A stretch of 64,000 nucleotides of DNA, taken from Symbiodinium natans. Its lineage: Eukaryota; Sar; Dinophyceae; Suessiales; Symbiodiniaceae. Position 1 is the first letter of the stretch, and the number at the start of each line of letters is the position of its first letter. The stretch covers positions 706,116-770,115 of the forward strand of contig CAJNDS010001646.1 in assembly GCA_905221605.1 (NCBI GenBank). Reading direction: 5' to 3'. Of the stretch, positions 45,236 to 55,500 are shown piece by piece. Both the position numbers and the translations under genes were made by a program. Below the pieces are notes generated by a model. That model saw only the letters and a list, made by a program, of their open reading frames with translations. It had not been told where the DNA came from and ran no database searches.

Positions 45236-46300
45236 GGTTTAGGGCCAGTTTAGGGTTTAGGGTTTAGGGTTTAGGGTTTGGGGTTTAGGGTTTAGGGTCT
45301 TCTAATAGGAAATGTTGGGTTCATGGGGAATTGCAAGTGTGGTCTAGCTCCTTTATGCGCTTATTTTGCTTTATGCTATAAAGACCCATTTGTACTATGA
45401 TTGGTGTGCGTGTGTGATTCCATGTTTGCGCCTATATATACGAAATGTTCAGTAGAAAAAAGGGTAAGTGAAGTAGATATGTCTGAATAGAGTAATTAAT
45501 AGAGTATTATCTAAGTACGAAATTTCTACGAGGGAGGGTTACCAACATCATGTTTCGGACATAATTTTGCTAGTGCATTCAATTTGAGGTTTATATTGCG
45601 AATGAAATCTCAGAAGATAATAGAAATACATATATACGTCGCACACAGTTCTCTCGTCGTAACTCGCTTTTTTCACATCTTTATATTCGTTTATTGTTTT
45701 CTTGTCAGTGACTCATGGGCTTTTAGAGAGTTATTGTGGCGTTTCGTGCGCATTACTTGTTGTCTTCTTCCCACACATCCTCTGTGGCAATAGGTAGTTG
45801 AGACGTGCAGGAAGCGCTCTCTTTCTTCGCTGATGCAAAAGCACTATACTCCTTCGAAATGATTGACCCCAAGCCCTGAACGCTAATAGCCCCAAAGCCC
45901 CAAATACACCCCAAACCCTAAACCCTAAACCCCAAATACTAAACCCTAAACCTTGAACCCTAAACCCTAAACCCTAAACCCTAAACCCTAAACCCTAAAC
46001 CCTAAACCCTAAACCCTAACCTCTAAACCTCTAAACCTCTAAACCCTAAACCCTAAACCCCAAACCCCAAGCTCTAAGCCCTAAAACCCAAGCCACCTCA
46101 ACCCGCAAGAGCAAGAGGGAGGGGAGACAGCGAGCATCCCTCGGCCAGGCCTCGCTTCGCTGGTCACCTGGGCCAGTCCCGGGGCCTCTTGGCACGAAGA
46201 GGTTTTAGGGTTTCAGGGATTTGGGGTTTTAGGTGTTAGGGTTCAGGGTTTCGGGTTTGTAGGGTTTAGGGTTTGGGGTTTTAAGGGGTTTCGGGGTTTT
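45236..46300. repeat. Telomere-like arrays around an AT-rich island
   Basis: TTTAGGG units at 45236-45300; an AT-rich stretch with no convincing exon at about 45310-45790; CCCTAAA and CCTCTAAA units at 45888-46085; and TTTAGGG-type units at 46204-46300. Confidence 0.85.
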
Positions 46301-46324
46301 AGGCCCCAAGAAGCGCTTTCCCAG

Positions 46325-46386
46325 GCTCTGCGCCAGCTGTTGGCCGCGTCGGCATCAGGGCCGACACGGACTCCAGGCGCCATTTG
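46325..46386 (+). CDS. Possible small exon
   Basis: Bounded by TTTCCCAG|G and ATTTG|GTGAGT, a consensus donor. Reads ALRQLLAASASGPTRTPGAI in phase 0. It may be an upstream exon of the SGNH hydrolase gene. Confidence 0.35.
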
Positions 46387-46672
46387 GTGAGTTAGAACAG
46401 AACCTGAGCTCATTGCCCAACCAACTAGGGGGCGGGGGGGGGGTCCTGAACCCCACTGATACAGGTGAACGTTCGAGGGTTGGACAGGTTTAAGGGTCCC
46501 AGCGCGCCAGATGCCCAGCTGCCCGGTTTGGGATGGCATATCTCTCTCAAGGAAAAACAAGAAGAAGGACAACCAAAAAGGGCACAGCCTAACGACCGCC
46601 CCAGGACCCATGACATGCTTCGGCAGGGACCATGCCTGTTCACATATGTTTTGCGGTTTAGGGTTTAGCGCC

Positions 46673-49502
46673 ATGCTGGCCGTCCTGGTGCTCCCCATCG
46701 CTCTGGCTGTGGTCACGGGCCTCTGTGTGGTCTACGCCGTGATGAGGCCCGTGCCTGAGCAGCAACCGGCAGGGTCTTCAGCCTTAGCCTTGAAGTCGGA
46801 AATGTAGCAAGCGAACCACGCCCGACGCCCAAAGATCCAACGCCGGGGGCCCAATTTTTAGGGGTTGCAGGCTGCCAGCAAAGCCCCAAGGTTTGAGAAG
46901 CCAATCTTGACCGCGTGTTGAAGACACCCAAGGCCCAGCAGAGCTTTGCCCAATACCGCACGAGGGCACCTGACGTTGGCCCCAGCCACGTCCAACCACA
47001 GGCTTGGCAATCGCCGGGCGGCTTGGGAAGTGCAGGGGGTTCTCCGACTGGGGCCCCGACAACCTTCACATCGCTAGATTCAATAGATTACAGCTGCAAA
47101 GGAAGGAAGTTTGAGAGTGACAAGAGTGTAGTCCGCAGGTGGTCATCTGTGTCGGCGATTCCATCACGAAGGCTCGTTGCACAGGGCTCATTCTTGCAAT
47201 AAACCATGACCCTCAGCTCGCAAAAAAAGGAGATTGGGATTGTGAGCTCAAGAAGTTTCCCTTAAACAATATACGAATATACTGGTAGGAATAGAACAAA
47301 ATCGTAGTATATCAATATAGTCATTTAGCAATACAAGAACTTGAAAGGTTAGAAGCTTTTTGCAGGCCACCGTCTCGGGTGATTGGCTTGGTCTCTTGCG
47401 GAAGCGGTTTCCCAACCTCCGCTTTGTCAATGCCGGTGTGAACGGGGACTGCGCCTACAACGTGGCAGCCAAGGCCCCCTGCAACTTCAGAGCATGCTCA
47501 GTGCATCCCCCACATGTTTGTTGCTGACGAACAAGTATCATATTCCAAAGAGGGAGGCACTAGGGTTCGGGAGGACTTGTGTAGTCGCAGCTCACAGACC
47601 GGTTGGGCCCGGCGACCAACGGGGGCTGGACCCTCTGACGGCACAGGACCATGAAAAAAGCAGCAAAACCCGAGGACGCAAGCTCCTGCAAGGTTATAGG
47701 GTTTATGGGGTTTATTGTGTTTTATGGCATTTTATGGTTCATACGGGGGGTTAGGGGTTTTGGGTTTAGATGGTTTATAGGGTTTACAGGGTTTTTTGTG
47801 TTTCACGGGGTTTTATAGGGTTTCCACAAGATTTCAGAGAATTTCATAGGGCTTCCTAGGCTTCAATCGTGGTTTAGTAAATCTCTCTAAGCCGACTTGT
47901 CGTAGGCCAAGGCGATCCGCGATTGTCAGCCGGTGGCGGTGGTCCTCCTCGTGGGCACCAACGACGCCAAGGCTGTTTGTTGGCATGTTTGGGGCTTTCC
48001 TAATGCCTGAGGCTTCTGCTTCAGAACTTTAAGAGGTGTTCATTTTTGTTAGGGTTTAGGGTTTAGGGTTTAGGGTTTAGGGTTTAGGATGTAGGGATTT
48101 GCTTTTGTTGAGGTTTTGCGACTGCTTGTTAAGCCCAAGCCCGGAAAGGCCGAAGTCAAAGCAAGTTGGGGCAAGCACAGCCGGCTGTACAATGGGCTGC
48201 CGCAGGAGTGAGGGGTATTGGAGCTCTCAAGGCTTTTCGCGGAAGGCTAAGACCCCCCAGATCAAAAGCCATTGGCTTGCTTCTTTCTTGTTTCTTCATT
48301 TATTTTTGCGCTTGTGTGTGTGTTTTGGTTTTGCGAAGGAGCCCAGCTACGACTTCTTCCGGGCTTCGCTGGCCTCAGCCACGGAGATCCTTGCGGCCCC
48401 CGGGCGATGCCCGGCACCTCCTCTGGCAGTGCTGACGCTGCCGATGCTCGGGGAGGATCCGGGGCACTTCGGCAACAAGGAAGTGGCATCCTGGCTTCTC
48501 AGATTTCAAGCAAGCATATTGGGAGGACACAGTTCTTAGGTACACATGTGGGTAGCTGTGCAGGCTGTCTCCCAATTTTTCATGTTTTCACTGAAGTACC
48601 AACTGCAACATATTCTCAAATGTTCGTCCCAGGGAAAAAGGTCAGCTTTCTTGGGTGTTATAGGACGAAGCTACACATCGTCTCTTCTTGCCGTTTGGCT
48701 CTGATACATGTAGATGTACTATACTGTACACAAGCCCTGCGCAGAAAATGACCAAACATCGCTCTGAAATTCAACATCGGAGGAGTAGCAATGAGCATCA
48801 GTTGGAATGAGACAACAAGTTGCCAAGGAGACGCACGGATGGTTTAATGAGGGAAAGTGATCACCAAACCTATCAGTTCCGTTTTGGCGCCTCAAAACTC
48901 CCAACCCGTGGGCAAGTATCCGGCCCTGAAGGAAGCAGGAGCACAAGCAAGCACGCTGAGACCCTATGCCCAGACATGTCAGCTCCGAGCTCCCAGGTCC
49001 CCAAGTACAACCGGGTGCTGGAAGAGGCGGTGGCGGCCCAAAGAGCGAGCGGTCGCGACCTCGAGTTACTGGAGCTCAATGCTGCGCTCTGGGACCGTGC
49101 CAAGGACCGGTCTGGGTACGTGGAAGGGTAGCTCAGGGGATGTCTGGTGACGAAGCCACGCAGAATTTTGCTTTTAGCTAAGAACAGACGTCTCTAATAA
49201 AGGAGCTTCTGCTCTTCTTTCGCAAGGCTGGTTGCAAGGCTCTACGTGGATTAGGTTGATTCAGTGATGCTTGCCGAGAGCACAGCCCTTCTGTGCCGGG
49301 TCTAGTTCCCAGTTCTTCCCCGGAGGAACTCCGGTCCGCCTCCTCCGCTCCTCTGCCTCCCCCGCCGCCCGTGGAGAAGTTCATGGGCCTCGTGTGGCTC
49401 GGCGCCACGCTCCATTATTTGCTGGGTTGGAGCTGGGACGCGGTGGGCCGGCGCCAAGGGCAGATGGTGATGTTCGATGCCCTGCACCTGCGCCTCGGTA
49501 AG
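46673..49502 (+). CDS. SGNH (GDSL-type) hydrolase, probably membrane-anchored
   Basis: Core exons, all in phase 0: 47139-47171 (VVICVGDSITK), 47366-47473 (SGDWLGLLRKRFPNLRFVNA, then GVNGDCAYN), 47906-47971 (PVAVVLLVGTNDAK), 48339-48479 (EPSYDFFRASLASATEILAA, then PLAVLTLPMLGED), 48997-49104 (VPKYNRVLEEAVAAQRASG) and 49326-49502 (GLVWLGATLHYLLGWSWDAV, then MVMFDALHLRLGK). Catalytic elements are visible: block I GDS with the nucleophile Ser, block II Gly in NAGVNG, block III Asn in GTND, and block V Asp and His in DALH. Donors are GC (47172, 47474, 47972) or GA (48480, 49105, 49503), each after AAG. A first exon at about 46673-46767 encodes a hydrophobic segment (VLVLPIALAVVTGLCVVYAV), likely a signal anchor. 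A candidate second exon starts at 46933. The extreme C-terminus is not determined. Members hydrolyse esters or acyl groups; the substrate is unknown. Confidence 0.8.
47690..48092 (+). repeat. Telomere-like patches inside hydrolase introns
   Basis: GGGTTTATGG/GGGTTTATAG units at 47690-47830, and five clean TTTAGGG units at 48048-48092, flanking the GTND exon at 47906-47971. Confidence 0.85.
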
Positions 49503-51288
49503 GAAATGCCAGGTGTGTTCATCTCAAATTGTACATAAGTCCATACCTACATTCCCGTTTGCACGGCTCATCGTCGAAAGCTAGGGAGGTGTCGCATCCT
49601 CTCGGTGGCCTAGGAATGATGCAGGGGCAGCTGTCGTGGCGCACCTTGTTACCAACTGGCTGGTGAAGCATGTGAACACCGGGGCGGCTTCTGAAGAGTT
49701 GCAACGCTGGTAGCGCTCCGACTGCAAGCACAAGGCCCTTGAAGAGTTCTGCCTCATTCTGCCGTCCTTGTTGCGTAGAACGAGGGTGTTGGCTTTTGGA
49801 AGGTCTGAAGGACCCTGCCTGCCAACAATCTTGAACCGGCAAAGTGTTACATTCCTGCCAGACGGAACTCCGGACCCAAGACGGGCGGTGGTGGCCAAGA
49901 CAGCACGCGCATGAGCGAAGTCTGGCGCCTCTTCGCCGACGAGGACATGGCATGTCTGCAACCTTGCCAATCGCTCTCTTTTTTGCGCATGCGGGCCGGG
50001 GGTCTCCGCATCCCGAAGTCTGCCCAGAACAAGCATCCTCAATTCCAACCCCCCGTGCTGGAGACATCGCCTCTGGACTCTTGAAGCTGCACATAAGGCG
50101 CTTAACTCGGCCACAGCGAGTCGCAAAAAAGAGTTCGCCGCGGGAGGTTGGGATCTCGTTTGGGTCAGCCTTGCAGTGGCTGAGGGCCGCTTTCGGACAT
50201 CTTAGGAGACAACCCTCAAAGTGGCAAGCCATCCCAAACCATCCCCCATCATAAGCATTCCCCTTCTAAGCTCATGCTGCAGCCAGTCACGGGCTTCGGG
50301 GCACAGCTCTGGCAACAATGAGAGCAGCTCTCTCTGTCTCTGCTTTGCTTCGGATATTTACGCTGCTCGAATTCGGGCTGAACCTCCAACTGACAACAGA
50401 CTCCCTCATCAGACTCTCCTCAGACTCTCATCAGACTCTCCAGCCACGCTGTTTGCTTAAGAACCCCCCGCAAAATAGTAATCCCTAAATTACCCTTGAA
50501 GGACGAACATTCGTCATTTCTTGTGGGGCTTCTTGAAGCAGCCGGGAGGCACCCGGAGTCTGGGCGACGCCACGCCGACGAAGGCGGGGAATTTCGGGGA
50601 CGTGGCTTTGGGTTCAGGGTTTAGGGTTTAGGGTTTAGGGTTTAGGGTTTAGGGTTTAGGGTTTAGGGTTTAGGGTTTAGGGTTTAGGGTTTAGGGTTTA
50701 GGGTTTAGGGTTTAGGGTTTAGGGTTTAGGGCCAGCGGCTTGCAAGAACCATCCCGTGAACCCCTTCATGAACCCCACTTTGGCTGCACCGGTTCAGGAG
50801 TATCACCTGAGATTCTTCCGCATTGCCCAGCACCCAGTGGCCCAGCGGACTTGTTTGTGTTTCTGTTGCAGCTTCCCACGAACCGAAGTCTGACTTGCCA
50901 CTGGAGAAGCACGCGCCCCATTGCAGTATGGCTCAAGGGATGCTGAAGGACAAAGGTTCCTGAAGTCAGAGGTCCATGGAGGCCTCTCAGTCGCAATAGA
51001 GGGGAAGGGAAACAAAAAGGAAGAGACCTCCCTAAGAACAGCGGGGAGATGAACAAAACATGATACTCGGGAGCCCTTTCTAACTTAATAAACAGGTAGG
51101 GGAGAGCGGGGATCTTTCCATTGAGTTGTAGACGTATGCATGTGTGTGTGTGTGTGTTTGAAAGAAAGAAAGGTGCATTAAATTGAATAATCTTCCCTGC
51201 GGCGCAACCCCCCCTCCCTTAAGTAGGACCCTTCTCTTGGGGTCCTTGTCTGTTCTTGTTTGCGCCTTCCTGCGCCTTTTCGGCCTGA
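49503..51288. other. Spacer with open frames of unclear status
   Basis: A + frame open from about 49810 to 50084 reads MSEVWRLFADEDMACLQPCQ and could be a real exon. A long opposite-strand frame covers the same bases. A (CAGACTCTC)n-like patch lies at 50398-50445, and a (GT)n run at 51141-51157. Neither strand can be chosen from the sequence alone. Confidence 0.4.
50611..50730 (+). repeat. Perfect (TTTAGGG)n array, about 17 units
   Basis: The longest uninterrupted canonical array in the window, with no variant unit inside it. Unique sequence on both sides. Confidence 0.98.
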
Positions 51289-52176
51289 TTGGATGGTGTT
51301 TCTGAGGTTTACCCGGTGGCCAGCAACAGCACGAAAATGGGCGAGGAAGTTCGGCTACACAATTTGGCTCCGAAGGAGCAAGCTGAGCGGCTCCCCCTCT
51401 GGAAACGCTGCTTGGTGGTCTTGTCACTTGTCCCGGTGGTGAATTTGGTCCTTGTGCCATTCTATGTCAATCCTCCACCAGAATCCATCAGAGCGATTTT
51501 GCAAACGACCATGATCGTCAACTGCCTGGCCCTGGCACGGATACACTTCGACGTGAAGCTGGACGATGCTGCGGAAGAGGATGCGGCGGAATTCAAGCGA
51601 CTCCTTGGTGACTATGCTCGAATCGTCATGAACTCTTTCAGCTTGAACGTGTTCTTGTTGCTCTTCGTGGTGCTTGCCAATCCAACCAGGACCAGGGCAA
51701 GAGGCATCGAGGTTTGGAAGTGCTTGCGCTGGGGAGTGCTCATGCTCTTCTGGCTCATGGAGTTCTACCTCATCCAACTGTTCAATATGTACACCTACTG
51801 GGGAAGGATTGTGTACCAGGACGAGAGTCTGGCGGTCTTCGGAACCCCCACGGGCGTCCTCATCTACGGGGGTGTGCTCTTTTGCATCATTGTTGGCAGC
51901 TTGGCAATGGTCAACGAGGTTGTGTTCAACCTGGCGGAGGAGCATGAGAAGGGCCTCTTCCGGACCGAGAAGCAAAAATGCCCCTTCATCTACTCTTTGC
52001 ACAAACTCCCAGCAACACAGTCCAAGCTGGCCTTGGAGGGCCTCACATACAAACGGCTGAGGCCCTTCAAGGACGACTCCCTGATGCTCTACAGAGTTCT
52101 GTGCTCTGCTGGGCTCGAGCCTTCAGACTGTTTGGATGTGATAGCTGCTCTTCAAGAGTATGCAGCAGCACTTTGA
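51289..52176 (+). CDS. Multi-span membrane protein in a single exon
   Basis: Open for 295 codons, stop TGA at 52174-52176. The start may be the ATG at 51289 or the ATG at 51337 (MGEEVRLHNLAPKEQ); the second leaves a 279-residue protein and a more typical soluble N-terminus. There are about five hydrophobic segments: CLVVLSLVPVVNLVLVPFYV, an AILQTTMIVNCLALA stretch, SFSLNVFLLLFVVLANP, GVLMLFWLMEFYLIQLF and VLIYGGVLFCIIVGSLAMV. A charged loop (DDAAEEDAAEFKRLLGD) follows the second. The C-terminal 80 residues are soluble. No family recognised. Being intronless is unusual beside genes cut into 30-150-nt exons. An acceptor upstream at GTTTCTGAG (51307) could also make it the last exon of a longer gene. 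Confidence 0.75.
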   Translation: MDGVSEVYPVASNSTKMGEEVRLHNLAPKEQAERLPLWKRCLVVLSLVPVVNLVLVPFYVNPPPESIRAILQTTMIVNCLALARIHFDVKLDDAAEEDAAEFKRLLGDYARIVMNSFSLNVFLLLFVVLANPTRTRARGIEVWKCLRWGVLMLFWLMEFYLIQLFNMYTYWGRIVYQDESLAVFGTPTGVLIYGGVLFCIIVGSLAMVNEVVFNLAEEHEKGLFRTEKQKCPFIYSLHKLPATQSKLALEGLTYKRLRPFKDDSLMLYRVLCSAGLEPSDCLDVIAALQEYAAAL

Positions 52177-52536
52177 GCCCCCAGCCCTTGCTGCACGATG
52201 TCCGGGCTTTGCCCCCCTTCCTTATACAGGCCAGGTGGTCTCCTTTCAGAAGGACTTCTCTGTTCGTTTATAGGTTTGTGACGAGAGTCGTGCCGGGGTA
52301 CATCCTTGGGAGTATGGCTTGTGGAGTCAGGTAAAGAGACCACCAACCAGAATAAGTTGTCTGCATCCTGATGAGTTTAAATCTAGCAGTGCTGAAATGG
52401 ATGAAGCGCTGCGCGCGTTCACCACATCTTGGAGGTAGATCCTCACTGCACGTGCCTGTGTTATTTACAAAGGAATGCAATTGGATTCTGATCCCGTGCC
52501 GTGTCGGAGTTTCGGAAGGGGGGTGGGGCCGCTCAG

Positions 52537-55500
52537 GTCGGCTTGATTGGCGAGGGCAGCTTCGGGAGCGTGTACGAGGCAGCCGCCGCGAAGTCTCGCC
52601 TCATGTGCAGAAGCAACCTGAGCTTTTTATGATGCAAGATAAGAAGAAAAGCTGATCATATCATAGGTCATATCATACACAACATGCTTCATAACCACTG
52701 TAGTTAGCAGATACTCACAGAGTATGACACACGACAGTGTGGCCCCAACCCCGTACACACACACACACACAACCCCAAACCCCAAACCCCAAACCCCAAA
52801 CCCCAAACCCCAAACCCCAAACCCCAAACCCCAAATCCAAAGCCCCAAGCCCCAAGCCCCAAACCCCAAACCCCAACCCCCACGGACTTTCGGAGGTCTG
52901 CGATCTGAGGCCCACGCACAGCCGGGAAGCTTAGAGAGGAGGAGAAGCGGGAGAAGGGGGGAGAGTCTTGAGGTTTAGGGGGTTTAGGGGTGAGGGAGTT
53001 TAGGGCTTTGGGCTTAAGGAGAAGGAGGGAAAGGGAGAGAGAGAGAGAGAGCCCTCACACCCTTCTTGTAACTTCAACAAGAGGGACTCTCGTGAAGACC
53101 TCGGGAGTCCACACAGACGGAGCCGCGGACGTTGCGGGAGGGAGGGAGGGAGGGAGGGAGGGAGAGAGAGAAGGCGCAGAAAGAAAGGAAAGAGGGGGGG
53201 GGGGTGGGGGGGGCCGGGGGAGGTGGGGGGGGCCTAGAGTGTGGAGAGAGAGAGGGTGGGAGAAGGGGGGAGAGGGAGATGAAGGAGAGGCTGTTTCTTT
53301 CTTTGCGTTATGTGTGTATGTAGGAGCGGGGAGATTGTATTGGGGCTTCCAGAAGCGGTAGCATGTTAGGGGAGAGGCATTGGGTTGCTGAACAACCGAA
53401 CGATTCCAAGCTGCCATTCCAAGCTGCCGGAATCCCCCGCCAATCAGGAAAGGAGCCTTGTGGGGATCGGAGCCAAATCCGAAGAAACCCTCAACCCTAA
53501 ACCCTAAACCCTAAACCCTTCTGTTTTCAGCTTCTTTGGGGTCTGTGCCGACTCGCCGAGGCGGCGCAAACCCTTTGGGACTTGAGCGGCGGTGCGCCCT
53601 GAACCTCGTCGAGCTTTTGGGGCTTCATGGGCCTTACAGGGATGATGTGGTGCTGGGGGTAATGTTGTAGTTGACGGAGCCCCCAACGCGCCCTGCGTTT
53701 AGGCTACTTTGGCGCTTTTACGGGTCTTTGGGGGTGGGTGTTGGGGGGGCATCCGACCTTAACCCCGCTTGAAGTCAACCTGCAAGCGCGCAGACCCCCT
53801 GAGCCTTTTGAACTCATCTGAACTCATCTGAACTCACCTGTACTCATCTGAGCTCATCTGAGCTCATCTGAGCAAATCTGAGCAAATCTGAGCAAATCTG
53901 AGCAAATCTGAGCAAGTCTGCATCTGAACTCATCTCCCATCAACAGGCATGCTCTCTTCGAGCAGCATAAAATGTCGAACGCGAGCCTTGCCTTAGGAAG
54001 ATCCTCCACCGGCGCCAATACTTGGCCCAGGCGCCCCGTGCTGGTTGTTGTAAGATTTGGGGGGCCATTGGGCCGAGGGCATACTCGATGAGTCTTTGAA
54101 GCCATGCCCCCCCCCCCCTCCCCAACAAGCAATGAGAGATTCCAACAAATAAATAGGCCTCCAAAGCATCAACCACCCTGCCAAGCCAGAAGGACATGCT
54201 GGCACGCGCCAAGCAAGAGCGTCAGGCCAGGGATGGTATGTGTCCGCCATCTTCACAACGTTTGGGTCTGCACTGTGCGGTTGTTTGGTATGTTTCGGTA
54301 TGCGCGCCTGGCGCATCCGACGGGAGCAAGGCTGTGGAGGGGTCGATAGCTGGAAGTACTCCGACGCTGCTGATCTGGGCCACATTGACCTCCATTGATC
54401 TCTGATCCTTCACGAGCTGGCAAACCTAGGCCACGGTGTCAGGACTCCTGCACCTTCCTCAAAGCTCCAGCAGCCAAGAACGCACTACATTGAGGGGCCC
54501 ACATGAATGCAGTGCCGAGGCCCAAACCCAAAGAATCGGCAAGGACAGGCCTACAAAGGCCCCCTTGATGGACTCTCTTGAGTGTTTGGCGCAGGTCCTA
54601 AAAGCCGCACGGCATCCCTTCATTGTCCGCTTGCTCTGCGCTTTCCGCGTCTTGGCGGAGCCAATCCTGACCACCCCCCCCCCCGCCCCGGCACACAGAG
54701 CCTTGGAGGTTCAGGGTTCAGGATGATCAAGGTTCGTGGGGCAGCTATCCGGGGTTTTCTGTAGGGTAGCAACAGCCAGAATATCTAATCATAAGGCTGG
54801 AACTATGACCTTCTCAGAGAGCCGACGAGTTTATAAGTGCATGAAGCCATTTGAATGCTAGGGAACCGGCGGGATAGCACGGGGCTGACGCCCGCAACCG
54901 CCATGGAAGCCCAAGCAAAACCCACTTCAAAACAAGGCCATGAGTCGCAGAGTTGCTGCGAACTGTTGACCCAAAGAGTCCCCAACCACAGCGAAACATT
55001 GGGATGTTCCGCCCTATCCTAGCAGTCCTTCATAAGGATGATAGTAGGGGGGGGGGGGGGGTACTGGAATCCCTATGAAGGACTGTTAGTATAAGGGGGG
55101 GAACATCCCAAGCGAAACACGTCACTCTTCACGAGTGCTTCGTTTTCCTCTGGTAGCGCTGCTCTTCAGGAGTTTCGTTGATAGAGAAGAGACGGTTCAT
55201 GTTCGTGGATCCACCTCAGCACCTCTATCAAAGTGGCTTTGCTTCTGGGCGGGCAAGGAGGTGAAGAGCCACTGAGGCACACCCGGTGGTGAAATGGCCT
55301 TGGTGATGGAGTGCGCCTTTCTTCGGCTCTAATCTCCAGCCGATATGTTCAGAGAGAACGGAAGTTGTTGTCAGGACAGAGTTTGCAAACTTCAGGTAGA
55401 TGGGGCTGGGGGCTCTTGACTCTTGAGTTTTTGTGTTTGTGTGTGTTTCAGGGGTTGCAGGTATTGCCCAAACGGCAACCTCAACGACTTCATTGTCCGG

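Noticed and set aside
49519-50232. 237-codon and overlapping 181-codon open frames on the - strand
   Set aside because: Two different - frames and one + frame are all open over the same GC-rich stretch. The proteins look like shadow composition (Cys/Arg/Pro-rich), so none was called as a gene.
50611-50730. A true chromosome end
   Set aside because: Unique sequence and gene exons lie on both sides, and tracts of both orientations occur throughout.
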